DNA of 64,000 nucleotides from an uncultured Roseicyclus sp. (lineage in GTDB: Bacteria; Pseudomonadota; Alphaproteobacteria; Rhodobacterales; Rhodobacteraceae): contig CAKZPN010000066.1 of assembly GCA_937139335.1 (NCBI GenBank), forward strand, positions 26,642-90,641, given 5' to 3'. The position numbers and the translations under genes are program-made. Below are positions 35,796-43,492 of this stretch, in pieces. Positions within the stretch are counted from its first letter, which is position 1; each line of letters starts with the position of its first letter. The notes under the pieces are model-generated. The model searched no databases. It was not told where the DNA came from and saw nothing but the letters and a program-made list of their open reading frames with translations.

Positions 35796-37209
35796 GGCGC
35801 GCGGCCTCCTTGCCTGCGACGCGGCCGAAGACGGCGCCGATGGTCATGCCGATCCCGGCGAGATAGCCCTTGCCGAGCACGTTGCCCGCCATGATCTCGC
35901 CCGCGGCATAGATGTTGGCCGAGGGGCGGCCGCCCTGCATCAGGATCTTCGCCTCGCGGTTCACCCGCGTGCCAAGATAGGTGAAGGTGATGCCGGGACG
36001 CACCGGGTAGGCGTAATAAGGCGCGGTGTCGATGCGGCGCGCCCAGTGACTTTTCGGCGGGCTCAGCCCCTCGGTATGGCAGTCGTCCAGTTCCTGCGAA
36101 TTGAACGTGCCCTCGCGCACGGCAGCGTTGTAGTCGGTCACCGTGCGCTCGAACGCCTCGGGGTCGAGGTCGAGCTTGCCGGCCAGTTCGCGCAGGCTCG
36201 GCGCCTCGATGGCCGGGTAGACCGAGGGCATGAACATCCCCATCGCCTTGTGGTCGAACACGATGTAGGCGATCTGGTCGGGCTGGTCGGCCACCAGCCG
36301 GCCCCAGATGGCATAGCGCTTGGGCCAGATGTCCTCGCCTTCGTCGTAGAACCGCTTGCAGGCGTTGTTCATCACGATGCCGAACACCACGCAGTCGAGC
36401 CGGGTGACGATACCGCCGTCGAACTTGGGCGAGCGCGCGTCGATGGCGACGGCATGGCACTGGGTCGGATCGCCGACCGGCTCCACCCCCTTGTCGAGCA
36501 AGAGCCGCAGGATCGAGCCGCGGTTGTTCTCGGTGCCGCGGATGAGGAAGTTGTCGGCCTTGTCGCCCCAGTATTCCTTGAGCCACTCGATATTGGCCTC
36601 AAACCCGCCGGTGGCGGTCACCAGCGCGCGGGCGTCGATTCGGTAGGGCCCGGCCGGCCCACCGACGGTGGCGGAGGTGAAGAACCCGTTGTCGATCTCG
36701 AGCTCGGTCACCGGGCTTTCGTAGCGGATATCGACGCCGATGCGTTCCGCCTCGGCATAGAGCGCGTTCAGCATCGCGCGCCCGCCACCGAGGAAAAACG
36801 CGTTGGTCCGCCCGAGGTTCAGCGTGCCGCCCAGCGGTTGCTGAAACCGGACGCCGGTGTCGGTCATCCAGTCCCACAGCTCCTTGGATTCCGCGATGGT
36901 GAAGCGCGCAAGCTCCTCATCGGTCTGGCCGCCGGTGACGCGCATCAGGTCGTCCCAGAACTCCTCCTCGGAATAGGGACCGGTCAGGATCTCGTTGCCC
37001 TCGTCATGGGCGCAGCGCAGGTTGCGGGTGTGGCGGGTATTGCCGCCGCGATAGAACTTGGTCGCGCCCTCGACCACGATGACGGACGCGCCCTTGCGGC
37101 GCGCGGTGATCGCGGCACAGAGCGCCGCGTTCCCGCCGCCCGCGACCAGCACGTCGCAACTGGTGTCGACCGCCGTGGCGGGGACCGCCTGGCCGTTCAT
37201 CCGGCTCAT
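35782..37209 (-). CDS. tcuA: TcuA-like FAD-dependent tricarballylate dehydrogenase
   Basis: Flavoprotein of 475 aa in the fumarate reductase/succinate dehydrogenase flavoprotein group, closest in pattern to TcuA, which oxidises tricarballylate to cis-aconitate. FAD motif VLVAGGGNAALCAAITARRKGASVIVVE is at residues 20-48; the cap and substrate region include RGGNTRHTRN, and the C-terminal FAD contact is YAAGEIMAGNVLGKGYL. TcuA-like proteins also act on other saturated polycarboxylic acids, so the substrate is open. It starts 34 nt after the ThDP-enzyme stop and so probably shares that gene's operator-controlled promoter. Confidence 0.85.
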   Translation of the reverse strand: MSRMNGQAVPATAVDTSCDVLVAGGGNAALCAAITARRKGASVIVVEGATKFYRGGNTRHTRNLRCAHDEGNEILTGPYSEEEFWDDLMRVTGGQTDEELARFTIAESKELWDWMTDTGVRFQQPLGGTLNLGRTNAFFLGGGRAMLNALYAEAERIGVDIRYESPVTELEIDNGFFTSATVGGPAGPYRIDARALVTATGGFEANIEWLKEYWGDKADNFLIRGTENNRGSILRLLLDKGVEPVGDPTQCHAVAIDARSPKFDGGIVTRLDCVVFGIVMNNACKRFYDEGEDIWPKRYAIWGRLVADQPDQIAYIVFDHKAMGMFMPSVYPAIEAPSLRELAGKLDLDPEAFERTVTDYNAAVREGTFNSQELDDCHTEGLSPPKSHWARRIDTAPYYAYPVRPGITFTYLGTRVNREAKILMQGGRPSANIYAAGEIMAGNVLGKGYLAGIGMTIGAVFGRVAGKEAARHAGN

Positions 37210-37243
37210 CGTGATGCCATCCCTGCGCTCACCCCTCTGCGCC

Positions 37244-38854
37244 TCACAATTCGCGCAAGGCGTTGAACTGGGCCACGTAGCCAGACCCGTCGATCTTGGC
37301 CGCGATGATCGTGACCTGTTCGGTGTGGCGGGCCTGTTGCAGCGCGTCCTGCAGCGCGGTCTCGTTGTGGACCGTCACGCCCTCCGCCCCCAGCCCGCGC
37401 GCCAGGCTGTCCCAGTCCACGCCGCCGATGCCGACGCCGTAGCGGTCGATGCCCTTGATCTCCTGCTTCACGCGGATCAGCCCGATCTCCTCATCGTCCA
37501 GAACCACGACCGTGATCGGCAGTCGCTCGCGCACCGCGGTCTGGATGTCGGCCACCGCCATCATGAAGCCGCCGTCGCCGGTGAAGGCCACCACCGGCCG
37601 GTCCGGGTGCGCCAGTCGCGCCGCCATCGCGCTGGGGATGGCGTAGCCCATCGAGCCGAGGCCGTTCGAGGTCAGGAATTCGCGCGGCCCGTAGCTTTGC
37701 CATTTCTGCACCACGAGCAGGCGGCTCGCGCCCGCGTCACAGGTCGCGATCGTGTCGCGCGGAAGCACGCTGCGCGCCACCTCCATCGCGCGTTGCGGCG
37801 ACAGCCCGCTCGCGGGTGTATCGAGCGCCGCGGCGACATCCTTGCGGAAAGTCGCCGCCGCGCGCTCGCCCCAGCCGGTGCCCGAGGCGCAGGTGTCGGC
37901 GAGCGCGGTCATCAGCGCCCTGAGGTTGCCCATGACCTCGAACTCGGACGGCACCAGCGCGTCGAGCGCGGGCGTGTTGATCAGCGAGATCACCGGGATG
38001 TCGTAGGGCCAGGGCTTCGGCTGCAATTCCACCCCGTCGAGCCCGACGGTCAGGATCAGGTCGGACTGGCTGACGAGGTTGCGCTCGATCAGACCGCCGA
38101 TGATGCAGCCGGCGCGCAGCGGGTGATCCTCGGGGATGGCGCCCTTCACCTTGGAGGTGGTCAGCACCGGCGCGCCCAGCTTTTCGGCCAAGGCCACCAG
38201 CGCCTCGGACGCCCCGTTCCAGAGCACGCCGAGACCCGCCAGCAGGACCGGTTTGCGCGCGGCGTCGATGCGTTTCACCAGCCGCGAGAGGCCGGCGCGG
38301 TCGGGATCTGCGAAATCCCAATCGGCCATCAAGGGCGGCTCGCTGGTCAGCTCGCCCGCCTCTTTCTGGGTCTCGCTTTGCGGCATGTCGAACTGCACCG
38401 GCCCGGGCGCCAGAGCGGTCGTCGTGCGCATCGCCCGCGCGATCTGGGTCCGCACCACGCGCGCGTCGACGGTCGTGCCCCATTTCACCACCGGCGCGTA
38501 CATCGCCAGTTGGTCGATGCGCTGGCGCAGGCCGGTTTCCTGCTGCGGGGTGGAATAGCGGTCGGTGATCGCGATCAGGGGCGAGCGGTCGAGCATGGCG
38601 TGGGCAACGCCGTTCACCATGTTGGCCGCCCCCGGTCCGCGCGTCGACAGGCACACGCCCGGCGCGCCGGTGATGTCGCCCCAGGTGGCGGCCAGCATCG
38701 CGCCCGCAACCTCCTGCTTCATCAGGATGAAGCGCATGTCGCGCTTGCGCGCCGCCTCCATCAGCTCGACGGATTCGCCGCCCGGATGGCCCACGATGAA
38801 GGGCGTTCCCGCCGCCTTGATTGCGTCTGCAAGAACTTCGACCGTGGTCGCCAT
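37244..38854 (-). CDS. Thiamine diphosphate enzyme, acetolactate synthase large-subunit-like
   Basis: ThDP-dependent enzyme of 536 aa with the pyrimidine (1-170), central (190-330) and pyrophosphate (360-520) domains. The activating Glu is in LMKQEVAGAMLAAT. The pyrophosphate motif begins GDGGFMMAVAD, but the usual Asn-Asn/Asn-Asp metal ligand is Asp-Asp (VVVLDDEEIG). No regulatory small subunit or ilvC is nearby, so branched-chain amino acid synthesis is unlikely; a catabolic 2-oxo-acid decarboxylase or lyase is more plausible. It has its own operator/promoter at 38917-38952, and heads the run to tcuA, tcuB and atuA. The ATG at 38854 has GGGAGG. Confidence 0.8.
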   Translation of the reverse strand: MATTVEVLADAIKAAGTPFIVGHPGGESVELMEAARKRDMRFILMKQEVAGAMLAATWGDITGAPGVCLSTRGPGAANMVNGVAHAMLDRSPLIAITDRYSTPQQETGLRQRIDQLAMYAPVVKWGTTVDARVVRTQIARAMRTTTALAPGPVQFDMPQSETQKEAGELTSEPPLMADWDFADPDRAGLSRLVKRIDAARKPVLLAGLGVLWNGASEALVALAEKLGAPVLTTSKVKGAIPEDHPLRAGCIIGGLIERNLVSQSDLILTVGLDGVELQPKPWPYDIPVISLINTPALDALVPSEFEVMGNLRALMTALADTCASGTGWGERAAATFRKDVAAALDTPASGLSPQRAMEVARSVLPRDTIATCDAGASRLLVVQKWQSYGPREFLTSNGLGSMGYAIPSAMAARLAHPDRPVVAFTGDGGFMMAVADIQTAVRERLPITVVVLDDEEIGLIRVKQEIKGIDRYGVGIGGVDWDSLARGLGAEGVTVHNETALQDALQQARHTEQVTIIAAKIDGSGYVAQFNALREL

Positions 38855-38916
38855 GGGCACCTCCCGCTGTCGCCCGCCGGGGCGCGAGGGGCGCGGGCCG
38901 GTTGGCTTTCCTGATT

Positions 38917-38952
38917 TATCCGCTTGTATACACCTGAATGCAAAGGGGTCAA
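38917..38952 (-). promoter_or_regulatory. Promoter with GntR-type operator (site A) before the ThDP-enzyme gene
   Basis: On the minus strand TTGACC (38947-38952), a 16 nt spacer and TATACA (38925-38930) form a sigma-70-like promoter. The -10 box is part of the inverted repeat TGTATA-N4-CGGATA (38917-38932), a degenerate copy of TGTATA-N4-TATACA at 52600. Confidence 0.6.
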
Positions 38953-38975
38953 GCCACGCCCGCCCCTCGCAGGCG

Positions 38976-40421
38976 TCAGGGATCGAGCCGCCAGAACACA
39001 CCCTTGCTCTGGCAATAGGCGAGCAGCCCCTCGCGGCCCTTTTCGCGGCCGATCCCGCTTTGCCCCATGCCGCCGAAGGGGGTGGAGATCGAACCTTCCT
39101 TGTAGCCGTTGATCCAGACCGTGCCGGCCCGCACGCCGCGCGCCACCCGCCATGCCTTGCGGCTGTCGGTGGTCCAGACGCCGGCGGCCAGCCCGAACTC
39201 GGTGTCGTTGGCCTGCGCCAACAGGTCGCCCTCGTCCTCGAAGGGCAGCACGACGCAGACCGGCCCGAAGATCTCGCGCTGGCTGGTCTCGGCGCGGTTG
39301 TCGAGGCCGGTCAGCACCGTCGGCAGGTAGAACGCCCCCGCCGCAAGGCGCGGGTGGTCGGGTGGCGCACCGCCGCAGCGAACCTCGGCGCCCTCGGCGC
39401 GCGCCCGGTCGACGGCGGCGGCCACCGCATCCCGATGCGCGAAACTGGCCATCGGGCCGATTTTCGCGCCCGCGTCCTCAGGCAGGCCCGGGTTGTAATC
39501 GGCGGCCTTGGCGACAAGGGCCGCGACGAAATCATCGTAGATCGACCGTTCCACGAAGATCCGCGAGCCCGCGATGCAGGATTGCCCGCCCGACCCGAAG
39601 ATACCGCCCGCAGCGCCCGCCACGGCGGCATCGAAATCGGCATCGGCGAAGATCATGTTGGGCGACTTGCCGCCCAGTTCCAGGATCACCGGCGCGAGCC
39701 TGCGGCCCGCCGCCTCGGCGATGGCCCGCCCCGCGGCTGTGCCGCCGGTAAAGCTGACCAGGTCGACAGCCGGGTGCGCGACCAGCGCGCGGCCCACGTC
39801 GCCCTGCCCCGTCAGCACGTTCACGAGACCCGGCGGAAACCCGGCCTCCAGCGCCAATCGGCCATAGATCAGCGCCACCTGCGAGGTCACTTCGGAGGGT
39901 TTCAAAACAACCGCGTTTCCCGCCGCCAGCGCCGGAGCGAGCTTCTGCGCCTCGAGCGTGATCGGCGAGTTCCATGGCGTGATCGCGGCGACGACCCCCA
40001 TCGGCTCGTGCAGAGCCAAGGTCAGGCTGTCGCCGCGCTGCGGGGTCAACTGCCCTTCCAGCGTTTCGCAGAGCGCCGCGAAATAGCGGAAGACGCCGAC
40101 CGCGGCACCGGCCTGCGACCGGCATTCGGCCAAGGTCTTGCCATTGTCCACCATCTGCGCGCGGGCCAATTCCTCGGACGCCGCCGCGGTCGCGTCGGCC
40201 AAGGCGTGCAGCAGGCGGGCGCGGGCATGGGGGCGCATGTTGCGCCAGCCGGGGGCATGGGCGGCGGCACGGGCCACGCCCACGGCCTCGGCCACATCCT
40301 CTGCCGAGGCGGCGGAAAGCGAGGCGGCGACCGACCCGTCAGCGGGGTTGATCGAATCGAACGGCGCGCCGCGCCCCTGCCGCCACTCCGCCCCGATCAG
40401 CAGGTCACGGGGCGCGGTCAT
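38976..40421 (-). CDS. Aldehyde dehydrogenase family protein
   Basis: NAD(P)-dependent aldehyde dehydrogenase of 481 aa. Catalytic Cys282 lies in GSGGQSCIAGSRIF and the general base Glu248 in VILELGGKSPN; the cofactor segment is SFTGGTAAGRAIAE. It oxidises an aldehyde to an acid, most likely the product of the ThDP enzyme or aldolase of the same island. It overlaps the upstream dehydrogenase gene by four bases (ATGA) and ends 43 nt before operator site A. Confidence 0.88.
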   Translation of the reverse strand: MTAPRDLLIGAEWRQGRGAPFDSINPADGSVAASLSAASAEDVAEAVGVARAAAHAPGWRNMRPHARARLLHALADATAAASEELARAQMVDNGKTLAECRSQAGAAVGVFRYFAALCETLEGQLTPQRGDSLTLALHEPMGVVAAITPWNSPITLEAQKLAPALAAGNAVVLKPSEVTSQVALIYGRLALEAGFPPGLVNVLTGQGDVGRALVAHPAVDLVSFTGGTAAGRAIAEAAGRRLAPVILELGGKSPNMIFADADFDAAVAGAAGGIFGSGGQSCIAGSRIFVERSIYDDFVAALVAKAADYNPGLPEDAGAKIGPMASFAHRDAVAAAVDRARAEGAEVRCGGAPPDHPRLAAGAFYLPTVLTGLDNRAETSQREIFGPVCVVLPFEDEGDLLAQANDTEFGLAAGVWTTDSRKAWRVARGVRAGTVWINGYKEGSISTPFGGMGQSGIGREKGREGLLAYCQSKGVFWRLDP

Positions 40422-41407
40422 CGCGCCATCTCCACTTGCGGGGCGACGACCAGGTCGGCCGCTGGCAAGGGCTCGCCCCGCAGCACGCGCAACGAATTCT
40501 CGGCGGCGCGCGCGGCGACGGCGGCGAAATTGTCGATCGTGGCACCCGCGCAATGCGGCGTGACGACGGTGTTGGGCAGCTCCAGCAGCGGGTTGCCGAC
40601 CGGCGGCTCCTGCGAGAAGGCGTCGACCCCGGCGGCGAACAGGTGCCCGTCCGACAGCGCGCGGGTCAGCGCCGCCTCGTCCACCAGCCCGCCGCGGGCC
40701 GCGTTCACCAGAATCGCGCCGCGCTTCATCCGCCGCAGGCGCGCCTCGTCCAGCAGGTTCGCGGTCTCGGGCAGCAGTGGCAGGTGCAGCGTCACCACAT
40801 CCGCCTCCTCCAGCAGCGCGTCGAGATCGCGATACGCCACCGCGAGTTCCGCCTCGTCCTCCGCCGAGGCGCGAACCGGGTCATAGTAGACAAGCTCCAC
40901 CCCGAACCCCGACAGCACCCGCGCGACCTGCCGTCCGATGGCGCCGAAGCCGACGATGCCGACGGTCTTGCCGTGCAGGTGCCGGTTCTCGCCGCGCACC
41001 TTCTCCTTGTCCCACTCGCCATCCCGCGTGGCCCGGTCGAGCTGCGGCAACTGCCGGCATGCCGCCAGCATCAGCAGCAGCGCGTGTTCCGCGACCGGGA
41101 TGGAGTTACCGGCCTGAAGCCGGGCAAGCCCGATGCCGGCCTCGGTGCAATAGCCGCCGTCGATCCGGTCGGTCCCGGCGCCCAGCTTCTGGATGAAGCG
41201 CAGTTTCGGCGCGCGTTCCAGCAGGCTGCGCGGCATCGGCGTCGCCATGACGAAAGCGATGTCGGCCTCGGCCAGCGCCACCGCGCGCTCCGCCTCTGTC
41301 GGGCCGGTCGTGACCGTCACCGTCCAGTCGGCGGGCACGGCGTAGCGGATCGCGGCGAGAATGGCGGGATGGAACGGGTCGATCAGACCAAGGGTCACGG
41401 GGGGCAT
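40418..41407 (-). CDS. D-2-hydroxyacid dehydrogenase (second copy)
   Basis: NAD(P)-dependent 2-hydroxyacid dehydrogenase of 329 aa with the nucleotide-binding motif GFGAIGRQVARVLSGFG, the catalytic Arg in VNAARGGLVDE, the Glu in FSQEPP and the His in TPHCAG. It is the first gene after the operator/promoter at 41475-41511. The ATG at 41407 gives the conserved length; an in-frame ATG at 41437 is also possible. It probably interconverts a 2-oxo acid and a hydroxyacid of the same pathway. Confidence 0.88.
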   Translation of the reverse strand: MPPVTLGLIDPFHPAILAAIRYAVPADWTVTVTTGPTEAERAVALAEADIAFVMATPMPRSLLERAPKLRFIQKLGAGTDRIDGGYCTEAGIGLARLQAGNSIPVAEHALLLMLAACRQLPQLDRATRDGEWDKEKVRGENRHLHGKTVGIVGFGAIGRQVARVLSGFGVELVYYDPVRASAEDEAELAVAYRDLDALLEEADVVTLHLPLLPETANLLDEARLRRMKRGAILVNAARGGLVDEAALTRALSDGHLFAAGVDAFSQEPPVGNPLLELPNTVVTPHCAGATIDNFAAVAARAAENSLRVLRGEPLPAADLVVAPQVEMAR

Positions 41408-41474
41408 GGCGGCTGTCCTGTCGGTTGCTCGGACCAATGGCGCGCGGCGGCGCCACAGGTCTCGCGGTCCTGAT

Positions 41475-41511
41475 TATCCAAGCGTATACATTTGCAGACA
41501 GAGTGTGGCAA
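41475..41511 (-). promoter_or_regulatory. Promoter with GntR-type operator (site B) before the dehydrogenase-ALDH genes
   Basis: On the minus strand TTGCCA (41506-41511), a 17 nt spacer and TATACG (41483-41488). The -10 box lies in the half-conserved repeat TGTATACGCT-TGGATA (41475-41490). It is in the 246 bp intergenic region shared with the divergent gntR gene. Confidence 0.65.
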
Positions 41512-41540
41512 GCTGCCGGCGAACGCGGCACATCGGCGGT

Positions 41541-41569
41541 TTGCCGCCGCGCGCAAAGGGTTATATGAA
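41541..41569 (+). promoter_or_regulatory. Probable sigma-70 promoter of gntR
   Basis: TTGCCG (41541-41546), a 17 nt spacer and TATGAA (41564-41569), about 85 nt before the ATG at 41654. An 8 bp direct repeat GAACGGAC (41567-41574 and 41583-41590) lies at the probable start of the transcript; its meaning is unknown. Confidence 0.4.
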
Positions 41570-41653
41570 CGGACGATCTGTTGAACGGACAAGCGATTGC
41601 CCCGCCGGGTGGGGCGCACAAGACTTGTCGGGGGCCATGGAAAGGACGCGGGC

Positions 41654-42280
41654 ATGTCGATTGCACAACGAGTGTATTCCGACTTCATCGAGGGACTGCG
41701 CGTAAACCGCTACAAGCCGGGCGACCGGATCCGGGCCGAGGATGTTGCCAAGACCTTCGACGTCAGCCGCACCCCGGTGCGCGAGGCGCTGTCGCGCCTG
41801 CAGGAACGCGGGCTGCTCGAGATGACGGCATCGGGCCTTTCGGTCACGCAGCTGGACCGGACGGCAGTGCTGGAGCTTTACGCCGTGCGCGAGTTGCTGG
41901 AGGGGTCGGCCTCGCGCTTTGCCGCGCAGCATGCCTCGCAAAGCGACCTCTACACGATGAAGCAGATCGCCGACGCCTTCGAGCAGTGCCAGGACGACCC
42001 GGCGCGGGTGGCGCAGCTGAACCGCTCGTTCCATGCCGCGATCTACGATGCCGCGCACAACAAGTTCCTGCTCACCATCCTCGACGGGATGCACGACACA
42101 TTGATGCTGCTGCCCAGCACGACCTTCGCCGTGGAGGGACGCCAGCACACCGCCGTGGACGAGCACAAGGGCATCCTCGACGCGATCGAGCGTCGCGACC
42201 CGGACGAGGCCGACCGGCTGGCACGCGAGCATATCCGGCAGGCCCGCGATACCCGGCTGAGCATGATGTTCCGGTACTGA
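41654..42280 (+). CDS. GntR-family (FCD domain) transcriptional regulator
   Basis: Regulator of 208 aa. The N-terminal winged helix (about residues 5-70) contains AEDVAKTFDVSRTPVREALSRLQERGLLE; the C-terminal FCD domain (about 75-200) has the acid/His metal-ligand pattern in NRSFHAAIYDAA, DEHKGILDAI and AREHIRQARD. FCD regulators bind carboxylic acids. The ATG at 41654 has AAAGGA upstream. It is divergent from the dehydrogenase-ALDH genes, and TGTATA-type inverted repeats occur at four promoters within 14 kb, which makes it the probable master regulator of the island. It converges on the Ldh2 gene, 6 nt away. Confidence 0.88.
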   Translation: MSIAQRVYSDFIEGLRVNRYKPGDRIRAEDVAKTFDVSRTPVREALSRLQERGLLEMTASGLSVTQLDRTAVLELYAVRELLEGSASRFAAQHASQSDLYTMKQIADAFEQCQDDPARVAQLNRSFHAAIYDAAHNKFLLTILDGMHDTLMLLPSTTFAVEGRQHTAVDEHKGILDAIERRDPDEADRLAREHIRQARDTRLSMMFRY

Positions 42281-42286
42281 CGTCGC

Positions 42287-43372
42287 TTACCAGCCGGGCG
42301 GAAGCGGCAGGCCGCCGGCCTCGGCGATCTCGACCAGCGGCGCGAGGTCGACGCGCCGATAGGGGATGCCCTCCGACAGGCGCCGGGCCTCGCAGCGGCC
42401 CTCGATCTCGCCGGGCATGAAGATTTCCTCCACCCCGGCGGCTTTCGGGGCGGCCTTCACCGTCTCCACCAGATGCGCCATCCGCGCCGCGGCCTCTTCC
42501 GCCGTGACGAACAGGTCGGGGCGGAAGACGAAAATGGAATGCCCGACGCCCTGCGGCCGGTCGAAGACCTTGTACTGGTCACCCACATCGCCCGCGAACC
42601 GCGCGCCGGTCAGCACCCCGCACAGGATATCCATCATCATCGAGAGGCCCGCCCCCTTGGCCCCGCCGATGGGCAGAAGACCGCCCTTCAACGCAGCACT
42701 GGGGTCGGTCGTGGGGTTGCCCGCGCCATCGACAGCCCAGCCTTCGGGGATCGCGCGGCCCTCGCGCTCGGCCTTGCGGATCTTGCCGCGCGCCACCACC
42801 GTCGGCGACATGTCAAGCACGAAGGGGACGCTGCCGGGCGCAGGCATCCCGACCGCGAAGGGGCTGGTGCCGAACAGCTCGCCTCGCCCGCCCCAGGGCG
42901 GCATGGCGGGCGAGGCATTGGTGAACACCATCGCGCCGTAGCCCGCCTCGATCGCCTGAAGCAGGTAGGTCGCACCCATCCCGAAATGGGTTGAGTTGCG
43001 CACGCCGATCAGCCCGATGCCATGCTCGTCGGCTAGCGTGACCGCGTGCCCCACGGCACGGGAGGCGATGACGAACCCCAGCCCGTTGCGCCCGTCCAGG
43101 CGCGCCACCGATGGGCCCACGGGCTCGAACACGAACTCGGGCGCGGGATCGACCAGCCCCGCCTCGATCCGGGTCAGGTAGCCGGGGATGCGCACGATGC
43201 CATGCGTGTCGACCCCGCGTAGGTCGGCCCGCACGAGGCAGCGGGCGGCGATCGTGGCGTCTGCCTCGGGCACCCCCGCTGCCGCGAACAGAGCCGCCGC
43301 GAAGTCGCGCGCGGCCTCGGCCGTGAGAACGATCGATTCGGGCGCGGGCTTTGGGTCGGTGGCTTGGGTCAT
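42287..43372 (-). CDS. Malate/L-lactate/ureidoglycolate dehydrogenase family (Ldh2) oxidoreductase
   Basis: NAD(P)-dependent 2-hydroxyacid dehydrogenase of 361 aa with the distinct Ldh2 fold. The family's catalytic His is in RADLRGVDTHGIVRIPGY, and NSTHFGMGATYLLQA, FVLDMSPTVVARGKIRKAER and LPIGGAKGAGLSMMMDILCG are conserved segments. Substrates in the family include malate, sulfolactate, 2,3-diketogulonate and ureidoglycolate. It is transcribed from the region holding operator site C and is divergent from the SucC-like gene, so it likely belongs to the same pathway. Confidence 0.88.
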   Translation of the reverse strand: MTQATDPKPAPESIVLTAEAARDFAAALFAAAGVPEADATIAARCLVRADLRGVDTHGIVRIPGYLTRIEAGLVDPAPEFVFEPVGPSVARLDGRNGLGFVIASRAVGHAVTLADEHGIGLIGVRNSTHFGMGATYLLQAIEAGYGAMVFTNASPAMPPWGGRGELFGTSPFAVGMPAPGSVPFVLDMSPTVVARGKIRKAEREGRAIPEGWAVDGAGNPTTDPSAALKGGLLPIGGAKGAGLSMMMDILCGVLTGARFAGDVGDQYKVFDRPQGVGHSIFVFRPDLFVTAEEAAARMAHLVETVKAAPKAAGVEEIFMPGEIEGRCEARRLSEGIPYRRVDLAPLVEIAEAGGLPLPPGW

Positions 43373-43435
43373 TTGATGGCTCTCCCGATCGCACTGGCTG
43401 GGTCGTCAGGCAGCTTGACTGGATTTGTAGTTTGG

Positions 43436-43451
43436 AACACAAGCGTATACA
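43436..43451. promoter_or_regulatory. GntR-type operator (site C) between the Ldh2 and SucC-like genes
   Basis: Minus strand TGTATACGCTTGTGTT: the left half and centre (TGTATACGCTTG) are shared with site B, the right half is poor. It lies in the 117 bp divergent region and could serve both genes. On the minus strand TTGTAT and TACAAA with 17 nt spacing could be the Ldh2 promoter. Confidence 0.5.
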
Positions 43452-43492
43452 ACTGGATATTATCTCTTCCTCGACGCGGGAGTCGGACCATT

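Noticed and set aside
37244..38854. Naming the ThDP enzyme ilvB.
   Set aside because: No small subunit or ilvC nearby, altered metal-site residues and catabolic context.
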